From: Arthrobacter sp. NIO-1057
Lineage (GTDB): Bacteria; Actinomycetota; Actinomycetes; Actinomycetales; Micrococcaceae
Direction: 5' to 3'
Assembly (NCBI RefSeq): GCF_900094805.1
Contig: NZ_FMAT01000002.1
Coordinates: 124,001-188,000, forward strand
DNA: 64,000 nucleotides
Position numbers and translations under genes: made by a program. Below the pieces are notes generated by a model. That model was not told where the DNA came from. It did not search any database and saw nothing but the letters and a program-made list of their open reading frames with translations. Positions 44,771-53,413 of this stretch are shown here, in pieces. Within the stretch, counting starts at the first letter, position 1. Each line of letters opens with the position of its first letter.

Positions 44771-46069
44771 TCAAATAAAAATATTCATCAATCCTGGGTC
44801 CTCTAAAACCGAGCCGACACCTGAGAGGAACTCGCTTGCTTCTTTGCCGTCAACCACTCTGTGATCGAACGACAAAGCCAAAGTCATGGTATGGCGAAGC
44901 GCTACTTCATCTCGATACTCCCAAGGCCTGCGTTTTACTTGGCCTAGTGCCAAAATTCCGGCTTGCCCTGGAGGAAGAATTGGTGTCCCAGCATCCACGC
45001 CGAACACCCCAACGTTTGTAATCGAAAAAGTACCACCGGATAACTGCGCTGGCGAGAGGCTGCCAGCACGACCTTGAGAAATACTCTCGCCCAAGGCACT
45101 AGCCAACTCAGGTAGTGGCAAGTCTTGAGCGTTCTTCACGACAGGAACTAGCAACCCACGGTCACTGGCCACCGCCATGCCCAAGTTCACCGAGCCGTAT
45201 TCAATGATTTCGTCAGCCGCCTCATCCCACGTTGAGTTCAAGGCAGGATAGGCTCGCAACAATCGGGTCACGACTAAGGCGGCCAATGTCGTGATGTTCA
45301 ATTTGGTATCCCTCATCAACGGATGGGAACGCATCCGCTCGACAAGTGCCATTGATTCACTGACATCGACGGTCAAAAATTCGGTGGCATGCGGTGCTGT
45401 AAAAGCCGACTGCACCATCGCCTTGGCCGTTGCGCGGCGAACTGCCGTGATCTTTATATGTCGGTCTTCGGTTCCCACCGGCCGTTCTGGTCCGCTCTTT
45501 GCGACGGTGTTCGCCACCTCATTGGATCCATGTCCGGCATCAATTGCTTCTTGCACATCACGCCGCAACACCAAGCCGTCTTCACCGCTCCCGGCGAGCG
45601 CGGAGATGTCCACACCGTGGTCCCGGGCCAGCTTACGTACGGGCGGTGTGCAACGAGTGACCGCAGTTCGCTGTTTCTCGTGATGTTCCACCGTGACAGG
45701 TTGTGCCGGTCGCACAGGCCGAGACTTACGTGCAGGTCGATCCCCAGTAGACGCCGGCGCACCATAACCCACCAGGGTAGGTGTCCGCTGAACTTCAGAA
45801 CTCTCTGGTTCGGTGTCTTGCACCGATTCCTCGCCACCGAAAGTAACCAGCGGTCCGCCAACTTGGACGACTTCTCCCTGAGCAGCATGAATCTGCTGGA
45901 CCACGCCGGCAAAGGGCGATGGCAATTCGACCACTGCCTTCGCCGTTTCCACTTCGGCAATCACCTGGTTCAGCGCAACATGCTCGCCTACTTTGATTTT
46001 CCAGTTCAGCACCTCGGACTCGGTCAGCCCTTCGCCAAGGTCAGGAAGCTTGAATGTCTGATCTGTCAT
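44771..46069 (-). CDS. bkdC: 2-oxoacid dehydrogenase E2 (dihydrolipoyl acyltransferase)
   Basis: A 432-residue E2 subunit. One lipoyl domain at 1-80 with the lipoylated Lys in EVETAKAVVELPSPF (about residue 44), a flexible linker, an E3/E1-binding domain (VRKLARDHGVDISALAGSGEDGLVLRRDV, about 142-175) and the catalytic domain ending in SFDHRVVDGKEASEFL, with the His and Asp of HxxxDG. It transfers the acyl group to CoA. The ATG overlaps the E1-beta stop by one base. I prefer the branched-chain complex over pyruvate because of the heteromeric E1. Codon use is less GC-rich than in E1. Confidence 0.9.
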   Translation of the reverse strand: MTDQTFKLPDLGEGLTESEVLNWKIKVGEHVALNQVIAEVETAKAVVELPSPFAGVVQQIHAAQGEVVQVGGPLVTFGGEESVQDTEPESSEVQRTPTLVGYGAPASTGDRPARKSRPVRPAQPVTVEHHEKQRTAVTRCTPPVRKLARDHGVDISALAGSGEDGLVLRRDVQEAIDAGHGSNEVANTVAKSGPERPVGTEDRHIKITAVRRATAKAMVQSAFTAPHATEFLTVDVSESMALVERMRSHPLMRDTKLNITTLAALVVTRLLRAYPALNSTWDEAADEIIEYGSVNLGMAVASDRGLLVPVVKNAQDLPLPELASALGESISQGRAGSLSPAQLSGGTFSITNVGVFGVDAGTPILPPGQAGILALGQVKRRPWEYRDEVALRHTMTLALSFDHRVVDGKEASEFLSGVGSVLEDPGLMNIFI

Positions 46070-47070
46070 CACTGGGCAGCTCCTTTGCTTGCCTCATGGT
46101 GTCGCATCACGGTATCCACCGCGTGCATCACTCGATCCAGGTCGGGCAGGTGGTGGCTTTCGAGCCTCGATGGCGGATAGGGAACATCAAATCCGGTCAC
46201 GCGCAACGGTGCGTGCTCCAGGTAATCGAAGCAGCGCTCGGTGATCTCGGCGCAGATTTCCGCGCCCAATCCACTGGTGCGGCTGGCCTCATGGACCACA
46301 ACCAGCTTGCCGGTGCGTTGCACCGACTGTGCCACGGTATCGAAATCCAGCGGATCCAGGCTGCGAAGATCAATGACCTCCAGGCTCGTGCCCTCGTCTT
46401 CTGCCGCCATGGCAGCATCAATCAAGGTGTAGGTGGTTGGCCCGTAGCCGACAACGGTGACATCGGTTCCGGAGCGGATGACCTTTGCCTTGGGCGAGGC
46501 ATCCGGTGGGACCTCGCCCAGTTCCGCATCGCTCTTCTCGTGGTACCGGCGCTTGGGCTCGAAGAAGATCACCGGATCATCGCAGGTGATTGCCTGGCGA
46601 AGCATCGCATAGGCATCTTCCACGCTGGATGGTGCGAAAACCCGCAGGCCCGCGGTATGGGCAAAGTAGGCTTCAGGGGATTCGGAGTGGTGCTCCGGCG
46701 AACCGATGCCGCCGCCATAAGGGATGCGCACGGTCACCGGCAGCTTCACCCGCCCGCGGGAACGGTAATGCAGCTTCGCCAGCTGGGAGACCAGTTGGTC
46801 AAAAGCCGGGTAGGTGAATCCGTCAAATTGGATCTCCACCACCGGACGGTAGCCACGGTAGGCCAGCCCGATGGCAGTACCGACAATTCCGGATTCCGCC
46901 AACGGGGTATCGACAACGCGATGCTCCCCGAATTCAGCCTTCAGCCCATCTGTCACGCGGAAGACTCCGCCAAGTGTTCCGATATCTTCGCCAAGCAGGA
47001 TGACCTTGTCATCCTCGCTCAGCGCATCATGCAGCGACTTGTTCAGTGCCTTGAGCATGGTCGTGGCCAC
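46069..47070 (-). CDS. bkdB: 2-oxoacid dehydrogenase E1 component, beta subunit
   Basis: A 333-residue transketolase-like beta chain. Signatures: VILLGEDIGTLGGVFRVTDGL, DTPLAESGIVGTAIGLAYRG and PVVEIQFDGFTYPAFDQL, then RIPYGGGIGSPEHHSESPEAYFAH, with the paired His of the active site. With the alpha subunit and thiamine diphosphate it decarboxylates a 2-oxoacid. It begins 3 bp after the alpha gene ends. Base composition rises here compared with E2. Confidence 0.93.
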   Translation of the reverse strand: MATTMLKALNKSLHDALSEDDKVILLGEDIGTLGGVFRVTDGLKAEFGEHRVVDTPLAESGIVGTAIGLAYRGYRPVVEIQFDGFTYPAFDQLVSQLAKLHYRSRGRVKLPVTVRIPYGGGIGSPEHHSESPEAYFAHTAGLRVFAPSSVEDAYAMLRQAITCDDPVIFFEPKRRYHEKSDAELGEVPPDASPKAKVIRSGTDVTVVGYGPTTYTLIDAAMAAEDEGTSLEVIDLRSLDPLDFDTVAQSVQRTGKLVVVHEASRTSGLGAEICAEITERCFDYLEHAPLRVTGFDVPYPPSRLESHHLPDLDRVMHAVDTVMRHHEASKGAAQ

Positions 47071-47072
47071 GG

Positions 47073-48188
47073 CTATTCACCACCTTCAAATTCAGCCAGA
47101 TAATCCAGGTAGTTCTTCGCCGCGCGTTCGGTGGGTTCATGCGGTTCGGCATAAACGTTGGTGAACAGCTCTTCTACCTTCGGGTCTTCCATGGTGGTGA
47201 TCGCGGTGCGCAGCTTGGCGGCCATCTCGTCGGCGGCGTTCTGCGCTCGCTGTTCATAGGACTGAACATCCGCGCCCATTTCGTGCAGGTATTTCACCAG
47301 ACGGTCGATGGGATCCTTGGCCTTCCACTCTTCGAGCTGTTCGCTCTTGCGGTAGCGGGTGGGATCATCGGCCGTGGTGTGCGAACCCATGCGATAGGTG
47401 ACCGCTTCGATGAAGGTGGGCCCCAGCCCGTGGCGGGCATGGGCCAAGGCGGCCTTGGTGGCGGCATAGACCGCAAGGATGTCGTTGCCATCCACGCGCC
47501 AGGTTTTCAAGCCGAAGCCGTGGGCGCGGTCGGCAATGTGGGTGCGGCTTTGCAATGCGACCGGCTCCGAGATGGCCCATTGGTTGTTTTGGCAGAAGAA
47601 GAGCACCGGGGCCTGGTAGCTGGCGGCGAAGACCATGGCTTCGTTGACATCGCCCTGGCTGGTGGCACCATCGCCGAAGTAGGCAACGGAGACCTGCTCG
47701 CCGCCATCGAATTTGATGCCCATGCCATAACCGGCGGCGTGCAGCGCCTGGGATCCGATGACAATCTGCTGGCAGGCGATGTTGACCTCGTTCGGATCCC
47801 AGCCGCTGGCCTGGGCTCCGCGCCAAACGCTGAGCAGATCCTCGGCCTGCACTCCCCTGGCCCATGCCACGCCATGTTCGCGGTAGGAAGGGAAAATGAA
47901 ATCGTCGTCATTGGTGGCGCGCACCGAACCGATTTGCGCGGCCTCCTGCCCGAGCAAAGGGGCCCACAGGCCCAGCTGGCCTTGGCGTTGCAGGGCGGTG
48001 GCTTCATTGTCCATCCGCCTCAGCACGACCATGTCGCGCAGGAAATCCGCAAGGTCCGCCTCTTTGAGGTCCTTGAGATGGTGGTCAAGTTCTTCGTCCG
48101 GGATTCGTTTCCCGTCGACGTTCAGCAGCTGATGCGTGGGTAGGCATCCGGCGGCTACGTCAATGTGCTGTGTGGACACGATCGGCAT
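47073..48188 (-). CDS. bkdA: 2-oxoacid dehydrogenase E1 component, alpha subunit
   Basis: About 371 residues from the ATG at 48188. The thiamine-diphosphate motif begins GDGATSQGDVNEAM and ends with NNQWAIS, about 28 residues on. The active-site loop is YRMGSHTTADDPTRYR. The QGQLGLWAPLLGQEAAQ stretch is the substrate-entry region. Actinobacteria of this kind normally use a homodimeric AceE for pyruvate, so an alpha/beta E1 suggests the branched-chain substrate, although a pyruvate role is not excluded. No E3 gene is present, so it probably shares the general Lpd. Divergent from an Lrp-family gene. Confidence 0.92.
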   Translation of the reverse strand: MPIVSTQHIDVAAGCLPTHQLLNVDGKRIPDEELDHHLKDLKEADLADFLRDMVVLRRMDNEATALQRQGQLGLWAPLLGQEAAQIGSVRATNDDDFIFPSYREHGVAWARGVQAEDLLSVWRGAQASGWDPNEVNIACQQIVIGSQALHAAGYGMGIKFDGGEQVSVAYFGDGATSQGDVNEAMVFAASYQAPVLFFCQNNQWAISEPVALQSRTHIADRAHGFGLKTWRVDGNDILAVYAATKAALAHARHGLGPTFIEAVTYRMGSHTTADDPTRYRKSEQLEEWKAKDPIDRLVKYLHEMGADVQSYEQRAQNAADEMAAKLRTAITTMEDPKVEELFTNVYAEPHEPTERAAKNYLDYLAEFEGGE

Positions 48189-48238
48189 CCTAACTCTCAC
48201 GTAGTCGGTGGCAGGATTCTTCGTCGAACCCCGCTTAA

Positions 48239-48254
48239 TGTGATGCTACTCACG
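48239..48254 (-). promoter_or_regulatory. Putative CRP/GlxR-type site upstream of the 2-oxoacid dehydrogenase operon
   Basis: TGTGATGCTACTCACG matches TGTGA-N6-TCACA at nine of ten fixed positions. It lies about 51 bp before the E1-alpha start and 84 bp before the Lrp start. Confidence 0.5.
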
Positions 48255-48337
48255 CAACGCAAGACGCACAATGGCGATTCTGAAATTAGCGCAAAACGCC
48301 CTATTTATCCCTCCGGCACAGTGCTAACGTGCTCATT

Positions 48338-48814
48338 ATGCACCTCTTGGACATGACTGACCGCCGGATATTGCTCGCCCTGGCCACCGCAAAAAAGCGC
48401 ACCGGCTCGGCGATCGCGACGGCGCTGAATTTGGGGCGCAATACCGTGCAAACGCGCATGACCCGCCTGGAGAACGAAGTCCTGGACTCCCCGGACCGCC
48501 GGATTCCGCCAGCCGCCCTGGGCTACGGCCTGCTTTCCTTCATCGAATTGCACGTCGACCAGCGCTACCTTGAAGAGATTTCAGCCAAGCTGGCCACCAT
48601 CCCCGAGGTCCTCGAAGCCCACGGATTAACCGGCAACGCCGACATCCTGGTGCGCGTGGCCGCCAAGGACGCCGAACAGCTCTTCCGGGTGCACGGCCAG
48701 CTGCTGCATATCGACGGGGTGAACCGGGCGGATTCCGCCCTTTCCATGGCGCAATTGGTCCCCTACCGGACCACATCATTGCTGCGCCATTCGCTGAAAT
48801 CCTCCAGCGACTAG
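48338..48814 (+). CDS. Lrp/AsnC-family transcriptional regulator
   Basis: About 158 residues. The helix-turn-helix DRRILLALATAKKRTGSAIATALNLGRNTVQTRMTRLEN is followed by a linker and a RAM ligand-binding domain (LSFIELHVDQRYLEEISAKLATIPEVLEAHGLTGNADILVRV). Such proteins sense amino acids and often control branched-chain 2-oxoacid dehydrogenase genes (BkdR type), which fits the divergent placement. The start codon lacks a clear ribosome binding site; ATG 48338 or GTG 48329 are both possible. Ends at a strong shared terminator. Confidence 0.92.
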   Translation: MHLLDMTDRRILLALATAKKRTGSAIATALNLGRNTVQTRMTRLENEVLDSPDRRIPPAALGYGLLSFIELHVDQRYLEEISAKLATIPEVLEAHGLTGNADILVRVAAKDAEQLFRVHGQLLHIDGVNRADSALSMAQLVPYRTTSLLRHSLKSSSD

Positions 48815-48825
48815 CATCACTGGTT

Positions 48826-48869
48826 AAAGCCCTGGAGCCCAACCGGATTCGGTTGGGCTCCAGGGCTTT
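48826..48869. terminator. Bidirectional terminator, 20-bp perfect stem
   Basis: Arms 48826-48845 and 48850-48869 are exact reverse complements around GATT, with A- and T-runs at the base. It separates the converging Lrp and SSS transporter genes. Confidence 0.9.
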
Positions 48870-48896
48870 CAGGCGTGCGGCTCGCGCCGGTGGCCT

Positions 48897-50522
48897 CTAG
48901 TGGTCGACGGCCTTCTCAGCGCCGACACCGGTGAGCGAACGGACTTCCATTTCCGCCTGCTTGGCAGGATCCTCGGTGCCCTTATCGGTCACCGAACCCA
49001 CCCAGCCGAGCAGGAATGCCAGAGGGATCGAGACGATGCCCGGGTTGGCCAGCGGGAAGATCGCCATGTCGATGCTCGGGATCATCGAGGTTTCCGAACC
49101 GGAGAATACCGGCGAGATGATGATCAAGAGCAAGGCCGAGCCGAGGCCGCCATACATGGACCAGACCGCGCCGCGGGTCTTGAAGCCCTTCCAGAACAGG
49201 GAGTACAGGATGGTTGGCAGGTTTGCGGAGGCCGCCACCGCGAAGGCCAGTGCCACCAGGAAGGCCACATTCTGGCCCTGGGCGCCGATGCCGCCAGCGA
49301 TGGAGAAGACGCCGATGACCAGAACCGTACGGCGAGCCACCTTCATTTCCTTCTCCGGGGTGGTCTTGCCCTTGGCGATGACCGAGGCGTACACATCGTG
49401 GGCGAAGGAAGCCGCTGCGGTGATGGTCAGGCCGGCCACCACCGCGAGGATGGTTGCGAAGGCCACGGCGGAGATCAGGCCCAGCAGGACGGTGCCGCCC
49501 AGTTCGTAGGCCAGCAGCGGTGCCGCAGAGTTCACGCCACCGGGAGCCGCCTGGATCCGCTCCGGGCCGATCAGTGCGCCAGCGCCGAAGCCCAGCACCA
49601 GGGTGAACAGGTAGAAGGCGCCGATCAGCCAGATGGCCCAGACCACCGACTTGCGGGCTTCCTTGGCGGTAGGAACGGTGTAGAAGCGCATCAGCACGTG
49701 CGGCAGGCCTGCGGTGCCCAGCACCAGGGCCAGTGCCAGCGAGATGAAGTCCAGCTTGGAGGTTTCCGAAACGCCGTACTTCATGCCCGGGTTCAGGATC
49801 TCCGGGTTGCCAGCCACTTCAGCGGCCTTGCCCAGCAGTTCGGAGAAGTTGAAGCCGAACATTGCCAGCGTCCACACGGTCATGATCAGCGCGCCGGCAA
49901 TCAGCAGGCAGGCCTTGATGATCTGCACCCAGGTGGTGCCCTTCATGCCGCCTACCAGCACGTAGAGGATCATCAGTGCGCCAACGATGACGATCACCAG
50001 AGACTGGCCGAACTTCTCGTCGATGCCCAGCAGCAGGGAGACCAGCGCACCTGCGCCAGCCATCTGCGCCAGCAGGTAGAAGACGCACACCGCGAGGGTG
50101 GAGATAGCCGCAGCGATGCGCACCGGGCGCTGCTTGAGGCGGAAGGACAGCACGTCGGCCATGGTGAACTTGCCGGTGTTGCGCAGCAGCTCTGCGACCA
50201 GCAGCAAGGCAACCAGCCAGGCGACCAGGAAGCCGATCGAGTAGAGGAAGCCGTCGTAGCCCTGGATGGCGATAGCGCCGACAATGCCCAGGAAGGATGC
50301 CGCCGAGAGGTAGTCGCCGGCAATGGCGGTGCCGTTCTGCGTTCCGCTGAAGGAGCGGCCGCCGGCGTAGTAGTCGGCTGCGGTCTTGTTGTTCTTGGAG
50401 GCACGGAGCACGATCACCAAGGTGACGCCCACGAAGGCCAGGAAGATGGCGATATTGACCAGGGGGTTGCCGACCTGGGTCGACTCGCCTGCGGCCTGGG
50501 CCAGGATGCTGAGCTGGTTCAT
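48897..50522 (-). CDS. actP: Solute:sodium symporter, acetate/monocarboxylate type (ActP/MctC-like)
   Basis: A 541-residue SSS-family transporter with about 13 helices. AADYYAGGRSFSGTQNGTAIAGDYLSAASFLGIVG is the family opening; FRLKQRPVRIAA and LPHVLMRFYTVPTAKEARKSV are characteristic of the acetate permease branch. It should import acetate or other short carboxylates with Na+ or H+. It follows a DUF485 gene with no gap, as in mctB-mctC of corynebacteria and yjcH-actP of Escherichia coli. A CRP-type site is just upstream of the pair. Confidence 0.93.
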   Translation of the reverse strand: MNQLSILAQAAGESTQVGNPLVNIAIFLAFVGVTLVIVLRASKNNKTAADYYAGGRSFSGTQNGTAIAGDYLSAASFLGIVGAIAIQGYDGFLYSIGFLVAWLVALLLVAELLRNTGKFTMADVLSFRLKQRPVRIAAAISTLAVCVFYLLAQMAGAGALVSLLLGIDEKFGQSLVIVIVGALMILYVLVGGMKGTTWVQIIKACLLIAGALIMTVWTLAMFGFNFSELLGKAAEVAGNPEILNPGMKYGVSETSKLDFISLALALVLGTAGLPHVLMRFYTVPTAKEARKSVVWAIWLIGAFYLFTLVLGFGAGALIGPERIQAAPGGVNSAAPLLAYELGGTVLLGLISAVAFATILAVVAGLTITAAASFAHDVYASVIAKGKTTPEKEMKVARRTVLVIGVFSIAGGIGAQGQNVAFLVALAFAVAASANLPTILYSLFWKGFKTRGAVWSMYGGLGSALLLIIISPVFSGSETSMIPSIDMAIFPLANPGIVSIPLAFLLGWVGSVTDKGTEDPAKQAEMEVRSLTGVGAEKAVDH

Positions 50523-50867
50523 TTAGTTCACTCCCTCGCGCTCAAGGCGCTCACGGATCTTGGTTGCCTTCGGGTCGAGCTTCTTATTCGAGAAGCTGAC
50601 GTAGGCAGCGGTGATCGCGAATGTCGACACGAACTGCAGCAACCCGAGAACAATACCCATGTTGATATTGCCGAGGACCTTGATGGACATGAAGTCATGG
50701 AAGTAGTCGGCCAGCAGCACATAGGCGAAATACCAGACGAGGAAGAAGATGGCCATCGGGAAGACGAAGCTGCGGTGGGTCTTGCGCAGTTCCTGGAATT
50801 CCTCGGATTGGCTCTCCGTAACAAAATCGACGTCGCCGGTGACGTCGTGTTCCGGGTTGGCACTCAT
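50523..50867 (-). CDS. DUF485 membrane protein (YjcH/MctB-like)
   Basis: A 114-residue protein from the ATG at 50867 (AAGGAGG upstream). Residues 20-35 carry EFQELRKTHRSFVFPMAIFF, the DUF485 signature; two helices follow (FPMAIFFLVWYFAYVLLADYF and NMGIVLGLLQFVSTFAITAAYV), and the tail is basic. DUF485 genes are nearly always next to ActP-type transporters and may be a small accessory subunit. The stop directly abuts the actP start, so translation is coupled. Confidence 0.93.
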   Translation of the reverse strand: MSANPEHDVTGDVDFVTESQSEEFQELRKTHRSFVFPMAIFFLVWYFAYVLLADYFHDFMSIKVLGNINMGIVLGLLQFVSTFAITAAYVSFSNKKLDPKATKIRERLEREGVN

Positions 50868-50894
50868 TGATGCCCTCCTTGAGCGAGTTAGAGA

Positions 50895-50910
50895 TGTGAT
50901 CGAGCGCACA
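50895..50910 (-). promoter_or_regulatory. Putative CRP/GlxR-type site upstream of DUF485-actP
   Basis: TGTGATCGAGCGCACA differs from TGTGA-N6-TCACA at one base. It is 28 bp from the DUF485 start codon and about 150 bp from the sensor kinase gene read the other way. Confidence 0.5.
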
Positions 50911-51062
50911 TCTATTGTGTGACTCATTTCACTATTGGCGAAGATTCCGTTCGCGACTAGGGGTATCCGGTGGCGCGTGGTTCAACGGGGCGAAATCTGC
51001 GCCCAACGGCGCATTGGGCACCGTTCAGCGGTCCGCGCTCAGCGGGGCTCTAAGATGGGATC

Positions 51063-52244
51063 ATGTCTCCAGCGTTGCAAGTCACCCTGATCGCGGTCAC
51101 CGTGGTGCTTGGCATAACCATCGTCGGCTACTTCGGCTTCAAGATCTCCCGCTCGACCAGGGAGATGGGCACGGACGCCGAAGAGGCGACCTATAAAACG
51201 CTGCACCACATGTCGGTGGCGGTCCCCCACCTTGAGCGCGGGCTCACCGAGGAAGGCGCGGCCAAGAGCGCCAAGGCCCTGCGCCGGCTGCTGAACTGCC
51301 AGGTGCTGCTGATCAGCGACACCTCGCGGATCCTGGCCACGGATGCCGGCATCGACTTCACCGCGCAGCTGGAGGAAGATGCCTCCAAGGCCTCGGCCAG
51401 CACCCTGGCCACCGGGAAGACCCAGGTGAAGCATTCGGTCGGCATGGATATCGTGGCCGCGCCGATCACCGTCGGCGATCAAGGCGTGGGCACCGTCGTG
51501 GCACTGTCCGTGCGCGCCGGGGCCAGCTTCGTGCGCGCGGTATCGGAGGTGGCGGTCTTCGTCTCCGCCCAGGTCTCCACGGCGCAATTGGACGAATCCA
51601 GGGCCATGCTGCTCGAAGCCCAGATGAGGGCTCTGCGCGCGCAAATCTCCCCGCACTTCATCTACAACTCGCTGAACGCCATCGCTTCCTTCATCAATAC
51701 CGATCCGGCGCGCGCCCGCGAACTGGTGATCGAGTTCGCCGATTTCACCCGCTACTCCTTCAGGCGCCGCGACGAATTCACGACCCTGGCCGAAGAGCTG
51801 GAAGCGATCGACCGCTATCTCCTGCTGGAAAAAGCCCGGTTCGGCGAACGTATCAAGGTTTCCCTGCAGATCGCGCCCGAGGTGCTGCCCACCCAGATAC
51901 CGTTTTTGGCCCTGCAGCCGCTGGTGGAGAATGCGGTGCGCCATGGCCTGGAAGCGCGGCCCGATGGCGGCGTCATCTCGATCACCGCCACCGAGGATGG
52001 CCTGCATGCGGTGATTTCGGTGGAGGATGACGGAATGGGCATGGATCCCGAACAGTTGGCCAGCGTCTTGGCGGGGACCACCACCACCATGCATGTGGGG
52101 CTGCGCAATGTCGACCTGCGCCTGCGCCAGCTCTACGGGAACTCCAACGGATTGGTGATCGAGACCGCTCCGGGGGCCGGAACACTGATCACCCTGCGCG
52201 TTCCTAAATTCCGGGCGCCTGACACCAGCGGCTCAGATGTTTAG
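51063..52244 (+). CDS. LytS-type sensor histidine kinase
   Basis: A 393-residue membrane kinase. One helix at residues 6-26, then a GAF-like region of about 150 residues (CQVLLISDTSRILATDAG to GVGTVVALSVRAG). The His_kinase domain carries RAQISPHFIYNSLNAIASFI with the phosphorylated His at about 198, followed by an HATPase domain (PLVENAVRHGLEARPDGG, DDGMGMD). It lacks the five-helix LytS sensor, so the signal is probably intracellular or near the membrane. Its gene is followed after 29 bp by a LytTR response regulator, and both lie between two SSS transporter genes. Confidence 0.93.
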   Translation: MSPALQVTLIAVTVVLGITIVGYFGFKISRSTREMGTDAEEATYKTLHHMSVAVPHLERGLTEEGAAKSAKALRRLLNCQVLLISDTSRILATDAGIDFTAQLEEDASKASASTLATGKTQVKHSVGMDIVAAPITVGDQGVGTVVALSVRAGASFVRAVSEVAVFVSAQVSTAQLDESRAMLLEAQMRALRAQISPHFIYNSLNAIASFINTDPARARELVIEFADFTRYSFRRRDEFTTLAEELEAIDRYLLLEKARFGERIKVSLQIAPEVLPTQIPFLALQPLVENAVRHGLEARPDGGVISITATEDGLHAVISVEDDGMGMDPEQLASVLAGTTTTMHVGLRNVDLRLRQLYGNSNGLVIETAPGAGTLITLRVPKFRAPDTSGSDV

Positions 52245-52273
52245 AAAACCACGGAAAACGGTAGAATTTTTGC

Positions 52274-52990
52274 ATGATTAATGTGGTCGTGGCCGACGAT
52301 GAACTCCCGGCAGTAGAAGAGATCTCTTTCCTGCTGAGCCAGGATTCGCGGATCGGCAAGATCCACCGGGCCACCTCCGGAGCCGCGGCCCTCAAGGCCC
52401 TAGAAGAGCACGAAGTTGATGCGCTCTTCCTCGATATCCATATGCCTGCGCTGTCCGGTCTTGATATCGCCCGGGTCATTTCACGCTTCACCCATCCCCC
52501 GCTGATCGTTTTTGTCACCGCCGACGAGGACCAGGCCCTGCAGGCCTTCGAGCTGGCCGCCATCGACTACGTGCTCAAGCCGATCCGCCCGCAGCGCCTG
52601 GCCGAATCCGTGCGCCGCATCTGCGAGCTGGTGGAGGAAACCCCGGCCAAGCCCGAAATGATCACCGTCGACCAAGGCGGCATCACCAAGCTGATCCCGC
52701 GCAGCGATATCGCCTATGTGCAGGCCCAGGGCGACTACGCCCGGCTGCACACCAAGGATTCGAGCTACCTGATCCGCGTCCCGCTCAACGATCTGGAGCA
52801 GCAGTGGGGCGAATCCGGCTTCGTGCGCATCCACCGCTCCTACCTGGTGTGCATGGACAAGATCGAAACGGTGCGACTGCAGACGGGCAAGGCCGCGGTG
52901 ATCGTCCATGGCGCGGAACTGCCGATTTCGCGCCGCGCCCTGCCCTACCTGCGCGAGCGCCTGGCCGCCAACCGCGTTCGCCCGCTCTAG
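52274..52990 (+). CDS. LytTR-family response regulator
   Basis: A 238-residue regulator. Receiver domain 1-120 with acidic pocket DD at residues 8-9, phospho-acceptor Asp 54 in LFLDIHMP, and Lys in VLKPI. The C-terminal LytTR DNA-binding domain reads RSDIAYVQAQGDYARLHTKDSSYLIRVPLNDLEQQ and VRIHRSYLVCMDKIE. It should be activated by the kinase encoded just upstream and probably controls one or both neighbouring transporter genes. Start codon lacks a good ribosome binding site, consistent with coupling to the kinase gene. Confidence 0.95.
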   Translation: MINVVVADDELPAVEEISFLLSQDSRIGKIHRATSGAAALKALEEHEVDALFLDIHMPALSGLDIARVISRFTHPPLIVFVTADEDQALQAFELAAIDYVLKPIRPQRLAESVRRICELVEETPAKPEMITVDQGGITKLIPRSDIAYVQAQGDYARLHTKDSSYLIRVPLNDLEQQWGESGFVRIHRSYLVCMDKIETVRLQTGKAAVIVHGAELPISRRALPYLRERLAANRVRPL

Positions 52991-53005
52991 GATCCCGGGC
53001 CGCCA

Positions 53006-53413
53006 GTGCACAGATCCGACGCCGGGCCACAGCCCCAGCCCCATGAGCCTCCCGGGCGTTTTGCCCAGCAGCGTCCGCAGCGCGTGCGCGTCCAGGCGCC
53101 CCAGGATGCTTCGCTGTTGCCGCCGAACCAGAGCCCGGAGCATACCGCCGAGGAATTCTACGTCCGCCAGCTCATCCGCTCCCAGCTGCGCCTGGCCTGC
53201 GCGGTGGCCGCGGGCCTTCTGGCCCTGCTGGTGGGCATCTGCTCGCTGCTGGTCTTCTGGCCGGTGGTCTCGATTATCCAGCTGTTCAGCATCCCGTTGT
53301 CCTGGTGGGTGCTGGGAGTGGGCATGTACCCGCTGATCATCGTCGCCGGCTTGCTTTACAACCGGGCGGCGGCGCGCAATGAGCAACGGTATCGGAGCAT
53401 CAGCCGTGGCTAG
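53006..53413 (+). CDS. Small two-helix membrane protein (DUF485-like position and shape)
   Basis: 135 residues from a GTG at 53006. The first 50 are Pro/Gln/Arg-rich and probably disordered; then HTAEEFYVRQLIRSQLRLACAVAAGLL and two membrane helices, and a basic tail. Layout and place before an SSS transporter match DUF485 proteins, although the sequence signature is weak. It overlaps the transporter gene by 35 bases. Together they form a second accessory-subunit/transporter pair next to DUF485-actP. Confidence 0.75.
   Translation: MHRSDAGPQPQPHEPPGRFAQQRPQRVRVQAPQDASLLPPNQSPEHTAEEFYVRQLIRSQLRLACAVAAGLLALLVGICSLLVFWPVVSIIQLFSIPLSWWVLGVGMYPLIIVAGLLYNRAAARNEQRYRSISRG

Noticed and set aside
47139-48143. 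A 334-codon plus-strand open frame
   Set aside because: Antisense shadow of E1-alpha; no ribosome binding site and no recognisable product.
48900-50870. A 656-codon plus-strand open frame
   Set aside because: It is fully antisense to actP and DUF485; its His/Gln/Gly-rich product is typical of the shadow frame of a high-GC gene.
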